The notes under the pieces are model-generated. The model saw only the letters and a program-made list of their open reading frames with translations. It ran no database searches and was not told the DNA's origin. DNA of 63,256 nucleotides from Clostridia bacterium (lineage in GTDB: Bacteria > Bacillota > Clostridia > Christensenellales > CAG-138), in the NCBI GenBank assembly GCA_017614315.1, contig JAGACA010000021.1, forward strand, positions 1 to 63,256, in the 5' to 3' direction. The position numbers and the translations under genes were made by a program. This document shows positions 34,708 through 47,118 of the stretch, piece by piece. Position 1 is the stretch's first letter; every line of letters starts with the position of its first letter.

Positions 34708-35742
34708 ATGCTCGAAACACTCATGAATTCGCTTGCGGCGGTCGCCATAGTCATGTGCATCGTTGCGGTCGGCTGGTTTTTCGCGCGCAAGGGGTACATA
34801 AAGCGCGAGCATAAGGGGCTCATGACGAAGCTCATAATCAACGCCGGCATGCCGGCTCTCGTTATGAGCAACATACTCGGCTCCCTCGATCTCGACTCGC
34901 TCGAGAACCCGCTGCTCCTCATCGGCATTCCCGTGGCGAGCATGGCGACGACGCTCGCAATCGGGCTTCTCCTCGCGAAGATATTAAAGCCCGCGCCGGC
35001 GCGCAGGGGCGGATTCATCGTGATGTGCGCGTTCTCGAACTCGATATTCGTGGGGCTTCCCATGAACACCGGGCTTTTCGGGAACTCCGCCGTGCCGTAC
35101 GTGATGATATTCTATATGGTGAACACGACCTTTTTCTGGACGGTCGGGAATTACCTCATCAACAAGAGCGGCGAGGCCGCGCGGGGCGAAAGCGTCAAGG
35201 CCGGTTTCGGCGGGAGCCTCAGGAAGCTCCTTTCGCCGCCGCTGATCGCGCTCATGATCGCGATACCGCTCCTCGTCGGGGAATACTTCTTAAGGCGGGA
35301 CGCCCATTTCATGGAGGCATTTGCCGCCTTCCCCGCTTACGGCGTGATCACCCTCGTGCAGAGGTCGTTCGTGAAAATGTGCGGCTACGTCGGCAATATC
35401 GTTACGCCGCTCGCGCTCCTCTATATCGGCTCCGCGCTTTACGAATACGGCTTTAAGTCGCTCCGTCCCGACAAAGACATGCTCGTGTCCATCGGCGTGA
35501 GGTTCATAGCCGCGCCGGCCACCATGATACTGCTCTGCAAGCTCGCGGGGCTCTCGGGCACGGGCTCCGGGGTGTTCACCGTCGAGGCGGCCATGCCCGT
35601 AATGACGCAGGCGGTCGTGCTCGCCGCGTCCTGCGACGCCGACGAGAGCTTCGTCGCCGCGGGCATGTGCCTTACCACCATCGGCTGCTTCGTGCTCGTG
35701 CCGGTGCTGATGCTCATTTTGAAAGCAATGGGACTTGTTTAA
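34708..35742 (+). CDS. AEC family transporter (auxin efflux carrier fold)
   Basis: A 344-residue inner-membrane carrier with about ten transmembrane segments. Family-typical stretches are NAGMPALVMSNIL in helix 2, CAFSNSIFVGLPM with the broken-helix NS(I)F(V/L)G(L/I)P, and AMPVMTQAVVLA near the end. Relatives move organic anions such as malate, but substrate cannot be read from sequence. It is 27 bases from gltX and may be co-transcribed with it. Confidence 0.88.
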   Translation: MLETLMNSLAAVAIVMCIVAVGWFFARKGYIKREHKGLMTKLIINAGMPALVMSNILGSLDLDSLENPLLLIGIPVASMATTLAIGLLLAKILKPAPARRGGFIVMCAFSNSIFVGLPMNTGLFGNSAVPYVMIFYMVNTTFFWTVGNYLINKSGEAARGESVKAGFGGSLRKLLSPPLIALMIAIPLLVGEYFLRRDAHFMEAFAAFPAYGVITLVQRSFVKMCGYVGNIVTPLALLYIGSALYEYGFKSLRPDKDMLVSIGVRFIAAPATMILLCKLAGLSGTGSGVFTVEAAMPVMTQAVVLAASCDADESFVAAGMCLTTIGCFVLVPVLMLILKAMGLV

Positions 35743-35769
35743 CAGATATATCGAAAGGAATTTCAAACC

Positions 35770-37236
35770 ATGACTGTCAGGACACGCTTTGCTCCGTCGC
35801 CGACGGGATTCATGCACGTCGGCAATCTCCGCACCGCGCTTTACGCGTGGCTGTGGGCCAAAAAGAACAACGGCGTTTTCATGCTCCGCATCGAGGATAC
35901 CGATCAGGCGCGCTTTGTCGAGGGCGCCGAGGAGGTCGTCTATAAGACGCTCCGCACCGCGGGGCTCAACTGGGACGAAGGCCCCGATATAGGCGGCGAT
36001 TACGGCCCGTACGTCCAGTCCGAAAGGAAGGACATGTATCTTCCCTACGCCAAAAAGCTCGTCGAGATGGGCAAGGCGTATTACTGCTTCTGCACCAAGG
36101 AGGAGCTTGAGGAGCGCAGGGCCGCGGTCGAGGCCGCGGGCGGCACTTTCAAATACGACAAGCACTGCCTGGATCTCCCGAAGGAGGAGGTCGAGAGGCG
36201 CCTCGCGGCCGGCGAGCCGTACGTCATCCGTCAGAACGTCCCCGAAAGCGGCAAGGCCGATTTCGACGACGCCATTTTCGGGCATATCGAGGTCGACTGC
36301 TCGGAGCTCGACGATATGATACTCATCAAGGCGGACGGAATGCCCACGTATAACTTCGCAAACGTCATCGACGACCACACGATGGGCGTCACGCACGTTT
36401 TAAGGGGCATGGAGTACCTTTCCTCCACGCCGAAGTACAATCTGCTCTACGAGGCGTTCGGCTGGGAGAAGCCTATGTACGTCCACCTCACGACCATCAT
36501 GCGCGACGCGACGCACAAGCTTTCGAAACGCGACGGCGACGCGACGTTCGAAGATCTGGTCAACGCGGGGTATCTGCCCGAGGCGATAATCAATTATCTT
36601 GCCCTCGTCGGCTGGAGCCCGGGAGACGAGCGCGAGTTCTTCACCCTTTCGGAGCTCAAGGACGCGTTCTCGCTCGAGGGGCTTTCGAAATCCCCCGCGA
36701 TATTCGATCACCTTAAGCTTCGCTGGATGAACGCGGAGTACATCCGCCGTATGGACGGCGCGGCGTATTTCGAAAAGGCGAAGCCGTGGCTCGAAAAGGC
36801 GGGCGTCGGCGATATCGCCGCAAAGCCCGAAAACGGGGATATCCTGACGAGGATACTTCAGCCGAGGACGGAGATATTCTCGGATATCCCGACGGTCGTC
36901 GATTTCCTCGCGAGTCTTGACGAGGACTACGATACGGAGCTCTTTACCAACAAGAAGTCGAAGACCGACGCCGAGGTGTCGAAACGGGTGCTTTCGGACG
37001 TCATACCCCTCCTCAGGACGCTTCCTGACTGGAACGAGACCGCGCTTCACGACCTGCTGCTGGGCTTCGCCGCCGAAAAGGGCATGAAGAACGGCACACT
37101 GCTCTGGCCGGTGCGAATCGCGATGAGCGGCCGCACGGTGACTCCCGGCGGCGCGATCGAGATTGCGGCGCTGCTCGGCAGGGATGAGACGCTGAGAAGG
37201 CTCGAACTCGGCCTTAAGAAGCTCGGAAACGAATAA
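35770..37236 (+). CDS. gltX: Glutamate--tRNA ligase
   Basis: Charges tRNA-Glu (and tRNA-Gln if non-discriminating). The class I HIGH box appears as PSPTGFMHVGNLRTAL and the KMSKS box as HKLSKRDGD. RIEDTDQAR and DGMPTYNFANVIDDH line the active site. At 488 residues it is normal. The CFCTKEE segment falls in the usual zinc-region position. Whether it mischarges tRNA-Gln depends on GlnRS or GatCAB elsewhere in the genome. Confidence 0.97.
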   Translation: MTVRTRFAPSPTGFMHVGNLRTALYAWLWAKKNNGVFMLRIEDTDQARFVEGAEEVVYKTLRTAGLNWDEGPDIGGDYGPYVQSERKDMYLPYAKKLVEMGKAYYCFCTKEELEERRAAVEAAGGTFKYDKHCLDLPKEEVERRLAAGEPYVIRQNVPESGKADFDDAIFGHIEVDCSELDDMILIKADGMPTYNFANVIDDHTMGVTHVLRGMEYLSSTPKYNLLYEAFGWEKPMYVHLTTIMRDATHKLSKRDGDATFEDLVNAGYLPEAIINYLALVGWSPGDEREFFTLSELKDAFSLEGLSKSPAIFDHLKLRWMNAEYIRRMDGAAYFEKAKPWLEKAGVGDIAAKPENGDILTRILQPRTEIFSDIPTVVDFLASLDEDYDTELFTNKKSKTDAEVSKRVLSDVIPLLRTLPDWNETALHDLLLGFAAEKGMKNGTLLWPVRIAMSGRTVTPGGAIEIAALLGRDETLRRLELGLKKLGNE

Positions 37237-37264
37237 CGCGGCCTTATAAAAGGGGGAACGGAAA

Positions 37265-37891
37265 ATGATCATAATCGGCGTGTGCGGAGCGTCCGGCAGC
37301 GGCAAATCGACCTTCGCGAGGGAGATCAAGAACTCGCTCGACTGCGAAACGCTCATACTCGGACAGGACTGCTATTATATCGATCAGAGCTATAAGAGCT
37401 TCGAGGATCGCTGCGCGACGGACTACGACGCGCCGGATATCTTCGATCACGACGAGCTTTTGAGGGATATCGATATGCTTTCCGAGGGCAAGCCCATCAC
37501 GAAAAAGGGCTATGACTACGCAAACCACGTCCGCGCCGATTCGGATGAGCTCATACAGCCCCCGGACGTCCTCATAATCGAGGGCATACACGCGTTTTGG
37601 GACGACAGGCTCGTTTCCCGCATGAGCCTTAAGGTGTTCATGCACGTCGATCCCGACGTCTGCGTAGTAAGGCGCATGAAGCGCGATACGCGCGACCGCG
37701 GCAGGAGCGTCGAAAGCGTCGTAAGGCAGTATCTCGAACAGGTCAAGCCGCATTACGACAACACCGTTTCGCACTACATCAAAAAAGCCGATTTCGCCGT
37801 TATGCAGGGCGGAAAAAACAAGGGCGCGATCGACGCCGTAAGCGCGTATATCACGATCGAGCTCTGGGCGAAGAAGCGCGGAATAAAATAA
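37265..37891 (+). CDS. Uridine kinase-like P-loop kinase
   Basis: A 208-residue nucleoside kinase of the Udk/PRK family. The P-loop GASGSGKSTF is at residues 8-17. DCYYIDQSYKSF and the YDAPDIFDHDEL stretch match uridine/cytidine kinase substrate regions, and RDTRDRGRSVESV is the lid. The Shine-Dalgarno AAAGGGGG precedes the ATG. It could phosphorylate uridine to UMP, parallel to upp in the window. A related sugar or nucleoside substrate remains possible. Confidence 0.88.
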   Translation: MIIIGVCGASGSGKSTFAREIKNSLDCETLILGQDCYYIDQSYKSFEDRCATDYDAPDIFDHDELLRDIDMLSEGKPITKKGYDYANHVRADSDELIQPPDVLIIEGIHAFWDDRLVSRMSLKVFMHVDPDVCVVRRMKRDTRDRGRSVESVVRQYLEQVKPHYDNTVSHYIKKADFAVMQGGKNKGAIDAVSAYITIELWAKKRGIK

Positions 37892-37917
37892 GCCCCGTGT
37901 GGAACAATGCTTTTTAG

Positions 37918-39069
37918 ATGGATCCACTTCTGAAAAGCGATGAAAGGAACAAAAAGATCGCCGCCGTGATACTGATCCCGGCGGCTTTTCTTATCGTTTT
38001 CTCCGAATTCTTTTCCCCCGCGAGGAACGCCGCCGCAAAACTCGCCGCGGTCGCCGCGCCTGTCGTATGGGGGCTCGGTCTTGCGTTCGTTCTGAACCTT
38101 CCCATGAGCTTTTTTGAGGAAAAGCTTTTGAAGAAGCTCAGGGCAAAGAAACCGCGCCTCGCGAGAGCGGCCGCCATGGCGATAAGCTACGCGGCGCTTT
38201 TCGGCACGGCCGCGCTCGTCGCCGCGCTCGTCGCCCCGAAGGTCGCGGACAGCGTGATAACGCTTTCGGAGAACCTCGGGACCTACATAGCCGAGATCGC
38301 GGAGAGGCTCGACGGATGGAGCGGCAGGCTCGGGCTCGGTCCCGAGGCGTACGGTCTGATCGGCGATCTTTCGGAGAAGCTCATGACTAAGGTCAACGAC
38401 ATGGCCGTCGACAAGGCGCCCGAGCTTTTGAAGATGACCGCCGGAGCGGTCACGGTCGTGTACGACTTGCTGATCATGCTCGTGATATCCGTGCATGGGC
38501 TCGCCAAAAAGGAAAAGCTGATCGGCTTCATGAAACGGGCGGCGGCTGCGATAATTCCCGAGAAGAGCCGGAAGAGCTTTTTCGGATACTGCGCGTACGC
38601 GAACCGTACGTTCAAGCGATACATCGCCGGTCAGACGGCAAGCTGCGTGATACTCGGCGCGCTCTGCTATCTGGGGATGAGGATATTCGATATGCCTTAC
38701 CCGGAGCTCATCGCCGTATTCATAAGCGCGGCGGCCTTCCTGCCGATAATCGGCCCGTGGGTGAGCACGATCCTATGCGCGCTGATCATACTCGTCGCCC
38801 GGATCGACGACCCGTGGCTCGCGCTGTGGTTCGTCCTGATCGTCGCCGCGGTGCAGGCGCTCGACGACAACGTGATAGCACCGCGCGTGGTCGGCGACGC
38901 GATTGGCGTGCCGGGCATGCTCGTGGTAGTCGCCATAGTGACGGCAGGCGGGCTTTTCGGCGTGTTCGGACTGCTCGTGGCGGTGCCGACGGCGGCGGTA
39001 TTATACAAGTTGTTCGGGGACTGGATAAATAAAAAAGTGAGGGATCGGGAGAGAGGAGTTGGGAGATAA
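37918..39069 (+). CDS. AI-2E family transporter (PerM/YtvI-type permease)
   Basis: A 383-residue membrane protein. Paired N-terminal helices (about 17-60) are followed by helices near 75-105, a soluble amphipathic stretch (about 110-170), and a C-terminal bundle. The family signatures FLPIIGPWVST and ALDDNVIAPRVVGDAIGVPGM are present. Function in relatives ranges from autoinducer export to sodium/proton antiport and is unsettled. Its last codons (RDRERGVGR) run into a repeat element, so the native C-terminus may have been replaced. Confidence 0.9.
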   Translation: MDPLLKSDERNKKIAAVILIPAAFLIVFSEFFSPARNAAAKLAAVAAPVVWGLGLAFVLNLPMSFFEEKLLKKLRAKKPRLARAAAMAISYAALFGTAALVAALVAPKVADSVITLSENLGTYIAEIAERLDGWSGRLGLGPEAYGLIGDLSEKLMTKVNDMAVDKAPELLKMTAGAVTVVYDLLIMLVISVHGLAKKEKLIGFMKRAAAAIIPEKSRKSFFGYCAYANRTFKRYIAGQTASCVILGALCYLGMRIFDMPYPELIAVFISAAAFLPIIGPWVSTILCALIILVARIDDPWLALWFVLIVAAVQALDDNVIAPRVVGDAIGVPGMLVVVAIVTAGGLFGVFGLLVAVPTAAVLYKLFGDWINKKVRDRERGVGR

Positions 39070-39095
39070 AACATTCCTGACTCCTAACACCCGAT
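39044..39095. repeat. Imperfect inverted and direct repeats at the end of the permease gene
   Basis: Arms ATCGGG....AGGAGT (39044-39059) and ACTCCT....CCCGAT (39080-39095) pair across a 20-base centre. The phrase ATTCCTGACTC occurs twice (starting 39073 and 39094). It replaces a normal terminator between convergent genes. Confidence 0.55.
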
Positions 39096-39102
39096 TCCTG
39101 AC

Positions 39103-40473
39103 TCATATAAGGTCTTTGGTCAAATCGAAAAGCTTTTCCTTTGTGTTGTCGGAGGGCTTGACCGCCGTGTGCATGAGGAGGGCGTTTTTTATCTCGCCTA
39201 TCTTAGGCGAAGGCGCGAGCCCGAAGCGCTCCATTATCTCCGCGCCGGTGACGGCGAGCTCCTTTTCGGAAAACGGGGTGTTTTTCTCCTCCATATCCTT
39301 GAGTATGCGGCGCCAGCGGTCGGCGGTCGGGACGGGTATGTATTCGCCGACCGAGCCCCTGAAATCCGCTTCCCTGATGAGGATAAGCGCGTACGAACGC
39401 TCCTTTCCCCAATGCACGAAGCGCTTTTTGAGCGTAGATTCCTTCGCGTTGCCGTCAAGGTCGAACATATGATGCGCGATCAGCCAGACCGCGTCGCTTA
39501 CAGTCCTGTTGTCATAGCGGAGCCTCGTCATGATATCACGCGCCATATCCGCGCTCACGCGGTCGTGACCGTGCATATTGCCCTGCTCCTTCAAAACCGC
39601 GGGCTTTGCAACGTCGTGAAGGAGGCAGGCGATGCGGAGCGTATTATCGGGCGCGGACATCGCCGCGGTGCGCTCCATATGCTCCAGCACCGGAAAACGG
39701 TGGTATTTTTTCGACTGCTCGACGCCGCGGCAGGCGGCAAACTCGGGCAGTATCACGTCGATCGCGCCTACCTCGTCGAGGAGCCCAAGCCCCCGGAGCA
39801 CGGAGCTTTCCGCGGGGAGCCCGTATTTAACGTCGGACAAAAGTATCCTGTCGAGCTCTTCGCGTATCCTCTCGGCGGAGATGTCCCTCAAAAGCCCCGA
39901 GCATTCTTTCGCGGCGCTGAGCGTGTTTTCCTCGATATCGAAGCCGAGCTCGGCCGCGAAGCGGCAGAGGCGCATTATGCGAAGGCCGTCGTCGCCGAGT
40001 ATTTTTCGCGGATCGGCGCTCGTCGCGCGTATGAGCCTGTTTTTAAGATCGGCCATGCCTCCGGTCGGATCGACGAGCTCGCCGGTAAGTACGTCCGCGT
40101 AAAGGGCATTAACGGTGAAATCGCGGCGGAACGCATCCGTCTCGGGCGAATCGGAGAAGCTCACGCTCTCCGGCCTGTGCGCGCCGCCCTCGTTATAGCG
40201 GTCGGAGCGGAAGGTCGTATGCTCGTACACCTTTCCGCCGGCGTGTATCTCGACCATGCCGAAGGCAATGCCCTTGGGGACGATCTTATACCCCGCGGCA
40301 AGGCAGATATCCGTCACCTCGTCGGGACGGAGCACGCTCGTAATGTCCGTGTCGGATACGGGGAGCCCCAGAAGGGCGTTCCTCACGCGGCCGCCCACAA
40401 CAAAGAGCCTTCCGCCGTTTTGGCGGAAGAGCTCTCCGAGTTTTATAAGCTCCCTTTCGAAATCAAAGCTCAT
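39103..40473 (-). CDS. cca: CCA tRNA nucleotidyltransferase / polyA polymerase family with HD domain
   Basis: A 456-residue class II nucleotidyltransferase that adds or repairs the tRNA CCA end. The head has [12 protein letters not shown] and a D-x-D metal pair in [18 protein letters not shown] and DPTGGMADL follow, then the tRNA-binding neck [17 protein letters not shown]. An HD domain holds LLHDVAKP and AHHMF. Whether it adds all of CCA or only part cannot be told. It overlaps the gyrA stop by ATGA, so it is the distal gene of the recF-gyrB-gyrA unit. Confidence 0.9.
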   Translation of the reverse strand: MSFDFERELIKLGELFRQNGGRLFVVGGRVRNALLGLPVSDTDITSVLRPDEVTDICLAAGYKIVPKGIAFGMVEIHAGGKVYEHTTFRSDRYNEGGAHRPESVSFSDSPETDAFRRDFTVNALYADVLTGELVDPTGGMADLKNRLIRATSADPRKILGDDGLRIMRLCRFAAELGFDIEENTLSAAKECSGLLRDISAERIREELDRILLSDVKYGLPAESSVLRGLGLLDEVGAIDVILPEFAACRGVEQSKKYHRFPVLEHMERTAAMSAPDNTLRIACLLHDVAKPAVLKEQGNMHGHDRVSADMARDIMTRLRYDNRTVSDAVWLIAHHMFDLDGNAKESTLKKRFVHWGKERSYALILIREADFRGSVGEYIPVPTADRWRRILKDMEEKNTPFSEKELAVTGAEIMERFGLAPSPKIGEIKNALLMHTAVKPSDNTKEKLFDLTKDLI

Positions 40474-43085
40474 TCTTCATCAAGCAATTCGGTTTCCGTG
40501 AAGCCCAAGTCCCCGCTTTCGTCCTCAAAAGCCGTCTCTGCGCTTCGGGCTTCGGTCGAGGGAGAATTGGACTCGTGCTCCTTCGCGGCCTTCTCAAAGG
40601 CTTCCTCCTCGTTGTGAGGCGCCCTCGCGATGGACACGACCCTGTGCTCGTCGTCGACGCGCATCAGGCGTACGCCCTGGGTGTTCCTCGATATGACGCT
40701 GATGTCCCTCGCGGGAACGCGGATTATGACGCCGTCATCGCGGACGAGCATTATATCCTCCTCGTCGGAGCACATCCTGAGGCAGACGAGCCTGCCGGTC
40801 TTGGGCGTGAGCTTAAGCGTGCGTACGCCCTTGCCGCCGCGTCCCTGCGTGGAGTACTCGTCCTCGACGGTGCGCTTGCCGAGGCCGCGTTCGGTTATGG
40901 CGAGCACATAGCAGCCCTTTTCGATCTTGGTCATGTCGATGACCTCGTCGCCCGGATCGAGCCTTATCGCGCGGACGCCAGTCGCGGTGCGGCCCATGGG
41001 ACGAACGTCGTCCTCATGGAAGCGGATGCTCATGCCGTTCGAGGTGCCGATCATTATATCGTCCTCGCCGCTGGTCAGCTGTACGCCGATCAGCTCGTCG
41101 TCCTCCCTGAGGCCGAGGGCGATTATGCCGCCCTTGTGGATGTTGTCGAAGTCCTTTATCGCGGTCTTCTTGATAACGCCCTGCCTCGTCGCCATAACGA
41201 GGTACTTGCCGCCGTTGGTGTACTCGTTCACGGGGAACGCTGCGGCGACCTTTTCACCGTTCTTGAGCTGCAGGAGGTTAACGATCGCCGTGCCCTTCGC
41301 GGTGCGTCCCGCCTCGGGGATCGAATAGCACTTGATCCTGAACGCTCTGCCCGTGTTGGTGAAGAACAGTATGTGCGAATGGGTGGAGGTGACGAAAATG
41401 TCCTTGACGAAGTCCTCCTCGCGCGTGGAATGGCCGCTGACGCCCACGCCGCCCTTATGCTGGGTACGGTAGGTGTCCTCGTTTATGCGCTTGATATAGC
41501 CGAGACGCGTCATCGTGACGGCCATATCCTCCTCCTGGATGATATCGTCCATGTCGATGTCCTCGATCACCTGCGTGATCTCGGTGCGCCTCGCGTCGGC
41601 ATAGCGTGCCTTGATATCGAGCATCTCGTCCTTGATTATGGAGAGGAGGAGATGTTCGTCGGCAAGTATCTGCTTGTAGTACTCGACCTTCGCGCGAAGA
41701 TCCTGCTCCTCGTTCTGGAGCTTCTCACGCTCGAGCCCGGTCAGCCTCTGCAGACGCATATCGAGTATCGCCTGCGCCTGCTTTTCGGAGAAGCCGAACC
41801 TCTCCATGAGGTTCGACCTCGCCTCGCCCACATTGGGCGACGCCTTTATGACGGCGATGACCTCGTCGATATTGTCGAGCGCCTTAAGAAGGCCCTCGAT
41901 TATGTGCAGGCGCTCCTCGGCCTTTTCGAGGTCGTACCTCGTGCGGCGGGTCACGACCTCCTTCTGATGCTCAAGGTAGTAAAAGAGCATTTCGCGAAGG
42001 TTCAGCACCTTCGGCTCGCCGTCGACGAGCGCGAGCATTATAACGCCGAAGGTGTCCTGCAGCTGCGTATGCTTGTAGAGCCTGTTCAGGACAACGTTCG
42101 CATTTACGTCCTTCTTGAGCTCGATCACTATCCTCATGCCGGCGCGGGAGCTCTCGTCGCGGAGGTCGGAAATGCCGTCGACCTTCTTTTCATGCACGAG
42201 CTCCGCGATTTTTTCGACGAGGCGCGCCTTGTTGACCATGTAGGGTATCTCGGTCACGATTATGCGCGAGCGGTCGTTCTTCATCGGCTCGATCTCGGTC
42301 TTGGCGCGGACGATCAGGCGCCCGCGGCCGGTGAAATACGCGTGGCGTATGCCCGCGTCACCCATAATAACGCCGCCGGTCGGGAAATCGGGGCCGGGGA
42401 TGTAGTTCATAAGCTCGTCGATCGTGACGTCGGGATTATCGATCATCGCGGCGACGGCGTTGATCGTCTCGCTGAGGTTATGCGGCGGGATGTTCGTCGC
42501 CATGCCGACCGCTATGCCGTTCGAGCCGTTGACGAGAAGGTTCGGGAACCTTGCGGGGAGCACTGCGGGCTGCTGCAGCGTCTCGTCGAAGTTGGGATAG
42601 AAGTCCACCGTGTTCTTGTCTATGTCGGAAAGCATCTCCATGGTGAGCTTCGACATGCGGCATTCGGTGTATCGCATGGCTGCGGGCGGGTCTCCGTCTA
42701 TGGAGCCGAAGTTGCCGTGGCCTTCCACGAGGGTATACCTCGTCGAGAAGGGCTGCGCGAGCCTGACCGTCGCGTCGTAGACGGAGGAGTCGCCGTGGGG
42801 ATGATATTTGCCCAGCACGTCGCCGACGAGACGCGCGCATTTCCTGAAGGGCTTGTCGGGCTGCATGCCCAGCTCGTCCATATCATAGAGTATGCGCCTG
42901 TGCACGGGCTTTAAGCCGTCGCGGACATCGGGAAGAGCGCGGCTTATTATGACTGCCATCGCGTAGGAGATGAAGCTCCGCTTCATTTCGCCCACGAGGT
43001 TGATGGGAAGCACCCTTCCGCCCTCGATGTCGGTAGGAAGCTCGTTCGTTCCGAGCATTTCGAGATTGATACGTTTTTCGTCCAT
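40470..43085 (-). CDS. gyrA: DNA gyrase subunit A
   Basis: DNA cleavage-religation subunit of gyrase; 871 residues. The catalytic tyrosine is Tyr139 in AAMRYTECR. The quinolone region reads [13 protein letters not shown] with Ser100 and Asp104, the susceptible-type residues. The C-terminal domain contains the GyrA box QGRGGKG, which marks gyrase rather than topoisomerase IV. The N-terminus has about 17 extra residues and the C-terminus an acidic tail. It lies 13 bases after gyrB. Confidence 0.98.
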   Translation of the reverse strand: MDEKRINLEMLGTNELPTDIEGGRVLPINLVGEMKRSFISYAMAVIISRALPDVRDGLKPVHRRILYDMDELGMQPDKPFRKCARLVGDVLGKYHPHGDSSVYDATVRLAQPFSTRYTLVEGHGNFGSIDGDPPAAMRYTECRMSKLTMEMLSDIDKNTVDFYPNFDETLQQPAVLPARFPNLLVNGSNGIAVGMATNIPPHNLSETINAVAAMIDNPDVTIDELMNYIPGPDFPTGGVIMGDAGIRHAYFTGRGRLIVRAKTEIEPMKNDRSRIIVTEIPYMVNKARLVEKIAELVHEKKVDGISDLRDESSRAGMRIVIELKKDVNANVVLNRLYKHTQLQDTFGVIMLALVDGEPKVLNLREMLFYYLEHQKEVVTRRTRYDLEKAEERLHIIEGLLKALDNIDEVIAVIKASPNVGEARSNLMERFGFSEKQAQAILDMRLQRLTGLEREKLQNEEQDLRAKVEYYKQILADEHLLLSIIKDEMLDIKARYADARRTEITQVIEDIDMDDIIQEEDMAVTMTRLGYIKRINEDTYRTQHKGGVGVSGHSTREEDFVKDIFVTSTHSHILFFTNTGRAFRIKCYSIPEAGRTAKGTAIVNLLQLKNGEKVAAAFPVNEYTNGGKYLVMATRQGVIKKTAIKDFDNIHKGGIIALGLREDDELIGVQLTSGEDDIMIGTSNGMSIRFHEDDVRPMGRTATGVRAIRLDPGDEVIDMTKIEKGCYVLAITERGLGKRTVEDEYSTQGRGGKGVRTLKLTPKTGRLVCLRMCSDEEDIMLVRDDGVIIRVPARDISVISRNTQGVRLMRVDDEHRVVSIARAPHNEEEAFEKAAKEHESNSPSTEARSAETAFEDESGDLGFTETELLDEE

Positions 43086-43098
43086 GATATTTTACCTC

Positions 43099-45039
<1,941 letters not shown>

Positions 45040-45083
45040 TTATAAAGTATTCTGATTATAGGCAAACCCGGCTCCGCCGGTCG

Positions 45084-46199
45084 TTATACGGGTCTCACTT
45101 CGCCGCCCGCGACCTCGAAAAGAGAGGCGCTCCTGCCCGTTACGGCGCTTTCCACGCCCGTCGCGGTGAGCAAGCACTGACAATCGACCGCGGACTCCAT
45201 AAGCGCCCTTTGGCGGCTGTCGTCAAGCTCCGAGAGCACGTCATCGAGGAGCAGCACGGGGCTTTCGCCGACGACCTCGCGGATGAGCGCGAGCTCGGAA
45301 AGCTTCAACGACAGCGCGGCGGTCCTCTGCTGCCCCTGCGAACCGTAGACCTTTACGTCCGTGTCGCCGAGCTTTATGCCGATATCGTCCCTGTGCGGGC
45401 CGCGCGTGGTGAAGCCGCGGCGGATATCCTCCTCGCGGGAGGCAGCGAGCGCGTCGTAGATCGCGTACTCGGCGTCGTCGTCGAAATCGACGTTGGGCTC
45501 GTAATAGGCGAAGAGCCTTTCCCTGCCGCCGGTCAGCTTCATATGCATGTCGGAGGCGATGGTCGAGATATCGTCCATGAACTGCCTGCGGTCGCGCATG
45601 ACCGCAGCGCCCGTCCGCGCGAGCTGCTGGTTCCACATGTCCAGCACTTCGGGGTCGATGGGATCGAGGAACGCCTCCTTGATAAGCGCGTTTCTCTGGC
45701 GGAGCGCGGCGTTATACATGGCGGCCTTTTTGTAATAAGCGGGGCGGAGCTGGCAGAGCTCCATATCCATAAACCTGCGCCTCACGTCGGGAGAGGCCTT
45801 GACGAGCGCCAGATCCTCGGGCGAGAACATCACAACGTTCATCACACCCATGAGCTCACCCGCCTTTTCGGCGCGCTGGCGGTCGATGAAGATCTGCTTC
45901 TTGTCGCGCGGGTTCCTTGAAGCGTCGTCGCCGGAGCGCAGCTTGATCTCGATCGTGCGCGAGCCGTTAAGCGTCTCGAGCTCGAGCCCGACGTAAGCGC
46001 CGGAAAGCCCGTGCCCGATCATCTCCTGATCGCGGACGGTCCGGTGGCTCCTGCCGAGCGCGCAGAGGAACACGGCCTCGAGCACGTTCGTCTTCCCCGC
46101 GGCGTTTGCCCCGTAAAGGAGATTGAGCCCCGCGGAGGGCGTTATCTCGACGTGCCCGTAGCTGCGAAAGCCGTTAAGAACAAGCTTTTTTATGCGCAA
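45084..46199 (-). CDS. recF: DNA replication and repair protein RecF
   Basis: SMC-like ATPase for loading RecA at gaps; 371 residues. The frame is open to 46265, but I start at TTG 46199 (LRIKKLVLNGFRSY) because GGAGG (46211-46207) lies 7 bases upstream and homology begins there. Walker A is GANAAGKTN. The signature is YGSQGQQRTAALSLK and Walker B LLLDDVLSELD. It heads recF-gyrB-gyrA-cca. dnaA and dnaN, which usually precede recF, are absent. Confidence 0.96.
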   Translation of the reverse strand: MRIKKLVLNGFRSYGHVEITPSAGLNLLYGANAAGKTNVLEAVFLCALGRSHRTVRDQEMIGHGLSGAYVGLELETLNGSRTIEIKLRSGDDASRNPRDKKQIFIDRQRAEKAGELMGVMNVVMFSPEDLALVKASPDVRRRFMDMELCQLRPAYYKKAAMYNAALRQRNALIKEAFLDPIDPEVLDMWNQQLARTGAAVMRDRRQFMDDISTIASDMHMKLTGGRERLFAYYEPNVDFDDDAEYAIYDALAASREEDIRRGFTTRGPHRDDIGIKLGDTDVKVYGSQGQQRTAALSLKLSELALIREVVGESPVLLLDDVLSELDDSRQRALMESAVDCQCLLTATGVESAVTGRSASLFEVAGGEVRPV

Positions 46200-46236
46200 T
46201 GGGAGACCTCCGACATTACCCCAATTTACATTTTTT

Positions 46237-46265
46237 ATTATACCACCGCAAGTGAAAAAAAGCAA
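46237..46265 (-). promoter_or_regulatory. recF promoter
   Basis: Reverse strand: extended -10 TGG-TATAAT (TATAAT at 46242-46237) and -35 TTGCTT (46265-46260), 17-base spacer. Confidence 0.65.
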
Positions 46266-46300
46266 GCGTTATATTATAATAAAGAAGAAAGTCCCGATAC

Positions 46301-46330
46301 TTGACAAGACGAACGGGATTAAACTATAAT
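46301..46330 (+). promoter_or_regulatory. Promoter of the flavodoxin-like gene
   Basis: Perfect -35 TTGACA (46301-46306) and -10 TATAAT (46325-46330), 18-base spacer; divergent from the recF promoter. Confidence 0.82.
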
Positions 46331-46372
46331 GATACGCGAAAAGGAAAAAAGCCGTGAAAGAGGGTGTTGGAA

Positions 46373-47062
46373 ATGAAGATAACGGTTTTGAACGGCAGTC
46401 CCAAGGGCGAAAGGAGCGATACTCTCGTAATGACGCGTGCGTTCATCGAGGGAATGGGCAGGGTATGCCCGACAGAAGTGATCACGGTGCACGCTGCCGT
46501 CGCGAATATCGAATACTGCTCGGGCTGCTTCGCCTGCAAGCACAACGGCGGCAAATGCATCCACGACGACGATATGACCGGCATATTGGAGGATATGCTC
46601 TCGTCCGACCTCATAATCTACAGCTTCGGCCTGTACTCCTACGGCATGCCCGGGGCTTTAAAGAACCTTCTCGACCGCACCATGCCCCTTTCGTCGTGGA
46701 ACATGTACCGCGACACTGAGGGCAAATACGGCCACAAGTTCCAGTACGACGTGTCGAGGATGCGCTTCATGATGATCTGCGGCTGCGGATATCCCAACTC
46801 GAAGCACAATTTCGAGGGCGCGGTCAGGCAGTTCGAGCTGAAATATCCCGACAACTGCGGCATAATCACCGTGCCCGAAAGCCCCATGTTCAACATCCCG
46901 CAGGCGGCGCAGTTCGTTTCGCCGAGAATAGAGGAGCTGAAGGACGCGGGTGAAGAATTCGCGAAAAACGGCGCGCTTTCGGACGAGACGATGAAAAAGA
47001 TATGCTCGCCCATGATCCCCGAGGAGATCTACGCGAAGTTCGCGAACGGGGAAAGACATTGA
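46373..47062 (+). CDS. NADPH-dependent FMN reductase / flavodoxin-like oxidoreductase
   Basis: A 229-residue flavoprotein. The FMN phosphate loop is NGSPKGERSDTL near the N-terminus. A CSGCFACK motif follows, like the cysteine pair in iron-sulfur flavoproteins of anaerobes, then GLYSYGMPGALKNLLDR. The ATG at 46373 is preferred over an in-frame TTG at 46364 because AGAGGG sits about 9 bases before it. It is a single gene under a consensus promoter. The electron partner and substrate are unknown. Confidence 0.85.
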   Translation: MKITVLNGSPKGERSDTLVMTRAFIEGMGRVCPTEVITVHAAVANIEYCSGCFACKHNGGKCIHDDDMTGILEDMLSSDLIIYSFGLYSYGMPGALKNLLDRTMPLSSWNMYRDTEGKYGHKFQYDVSRMRFMMICGCGYPNSKHNFEGAVRQFELKYPDNCGIITVPESPMFNIPQAAQFVSPRIEELKDAGEEFAKNGALSDETMKKICSPMIPEEIYAKFANGERH

Positions 47063-47074
47063 CGGAAACAATCA

Positions 47075-47107
47075 AATAAGCCTCCGAGCCCGGCTCGGAG
47101 GCTTATT
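47075..47107. terminator. Bidirectional terminator between flavodoxin-like gene and pckA
   Basis: 16-bp stem from AATAAGCCTCCGAGCC to its complement around a central C, flanked by A/T-rich ends. Confidence 0.92.
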
Positions 47108-47118
47108 ATAATGCATTG

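Noticed and set aside
42770-42800. Quinolone-resistance change in gyrA
   Set aside because: The region reads GDSSVYD, with the susceptible-type Ser and Asp retained.
40575-42914. Long forward open frame of 779 codons
   Set aside because: It is antisense to gyrA, whose identity is certain. The protein is Arg/Val/His-biased without motifs, as expected for a mirror frame of a GC-rich gene.
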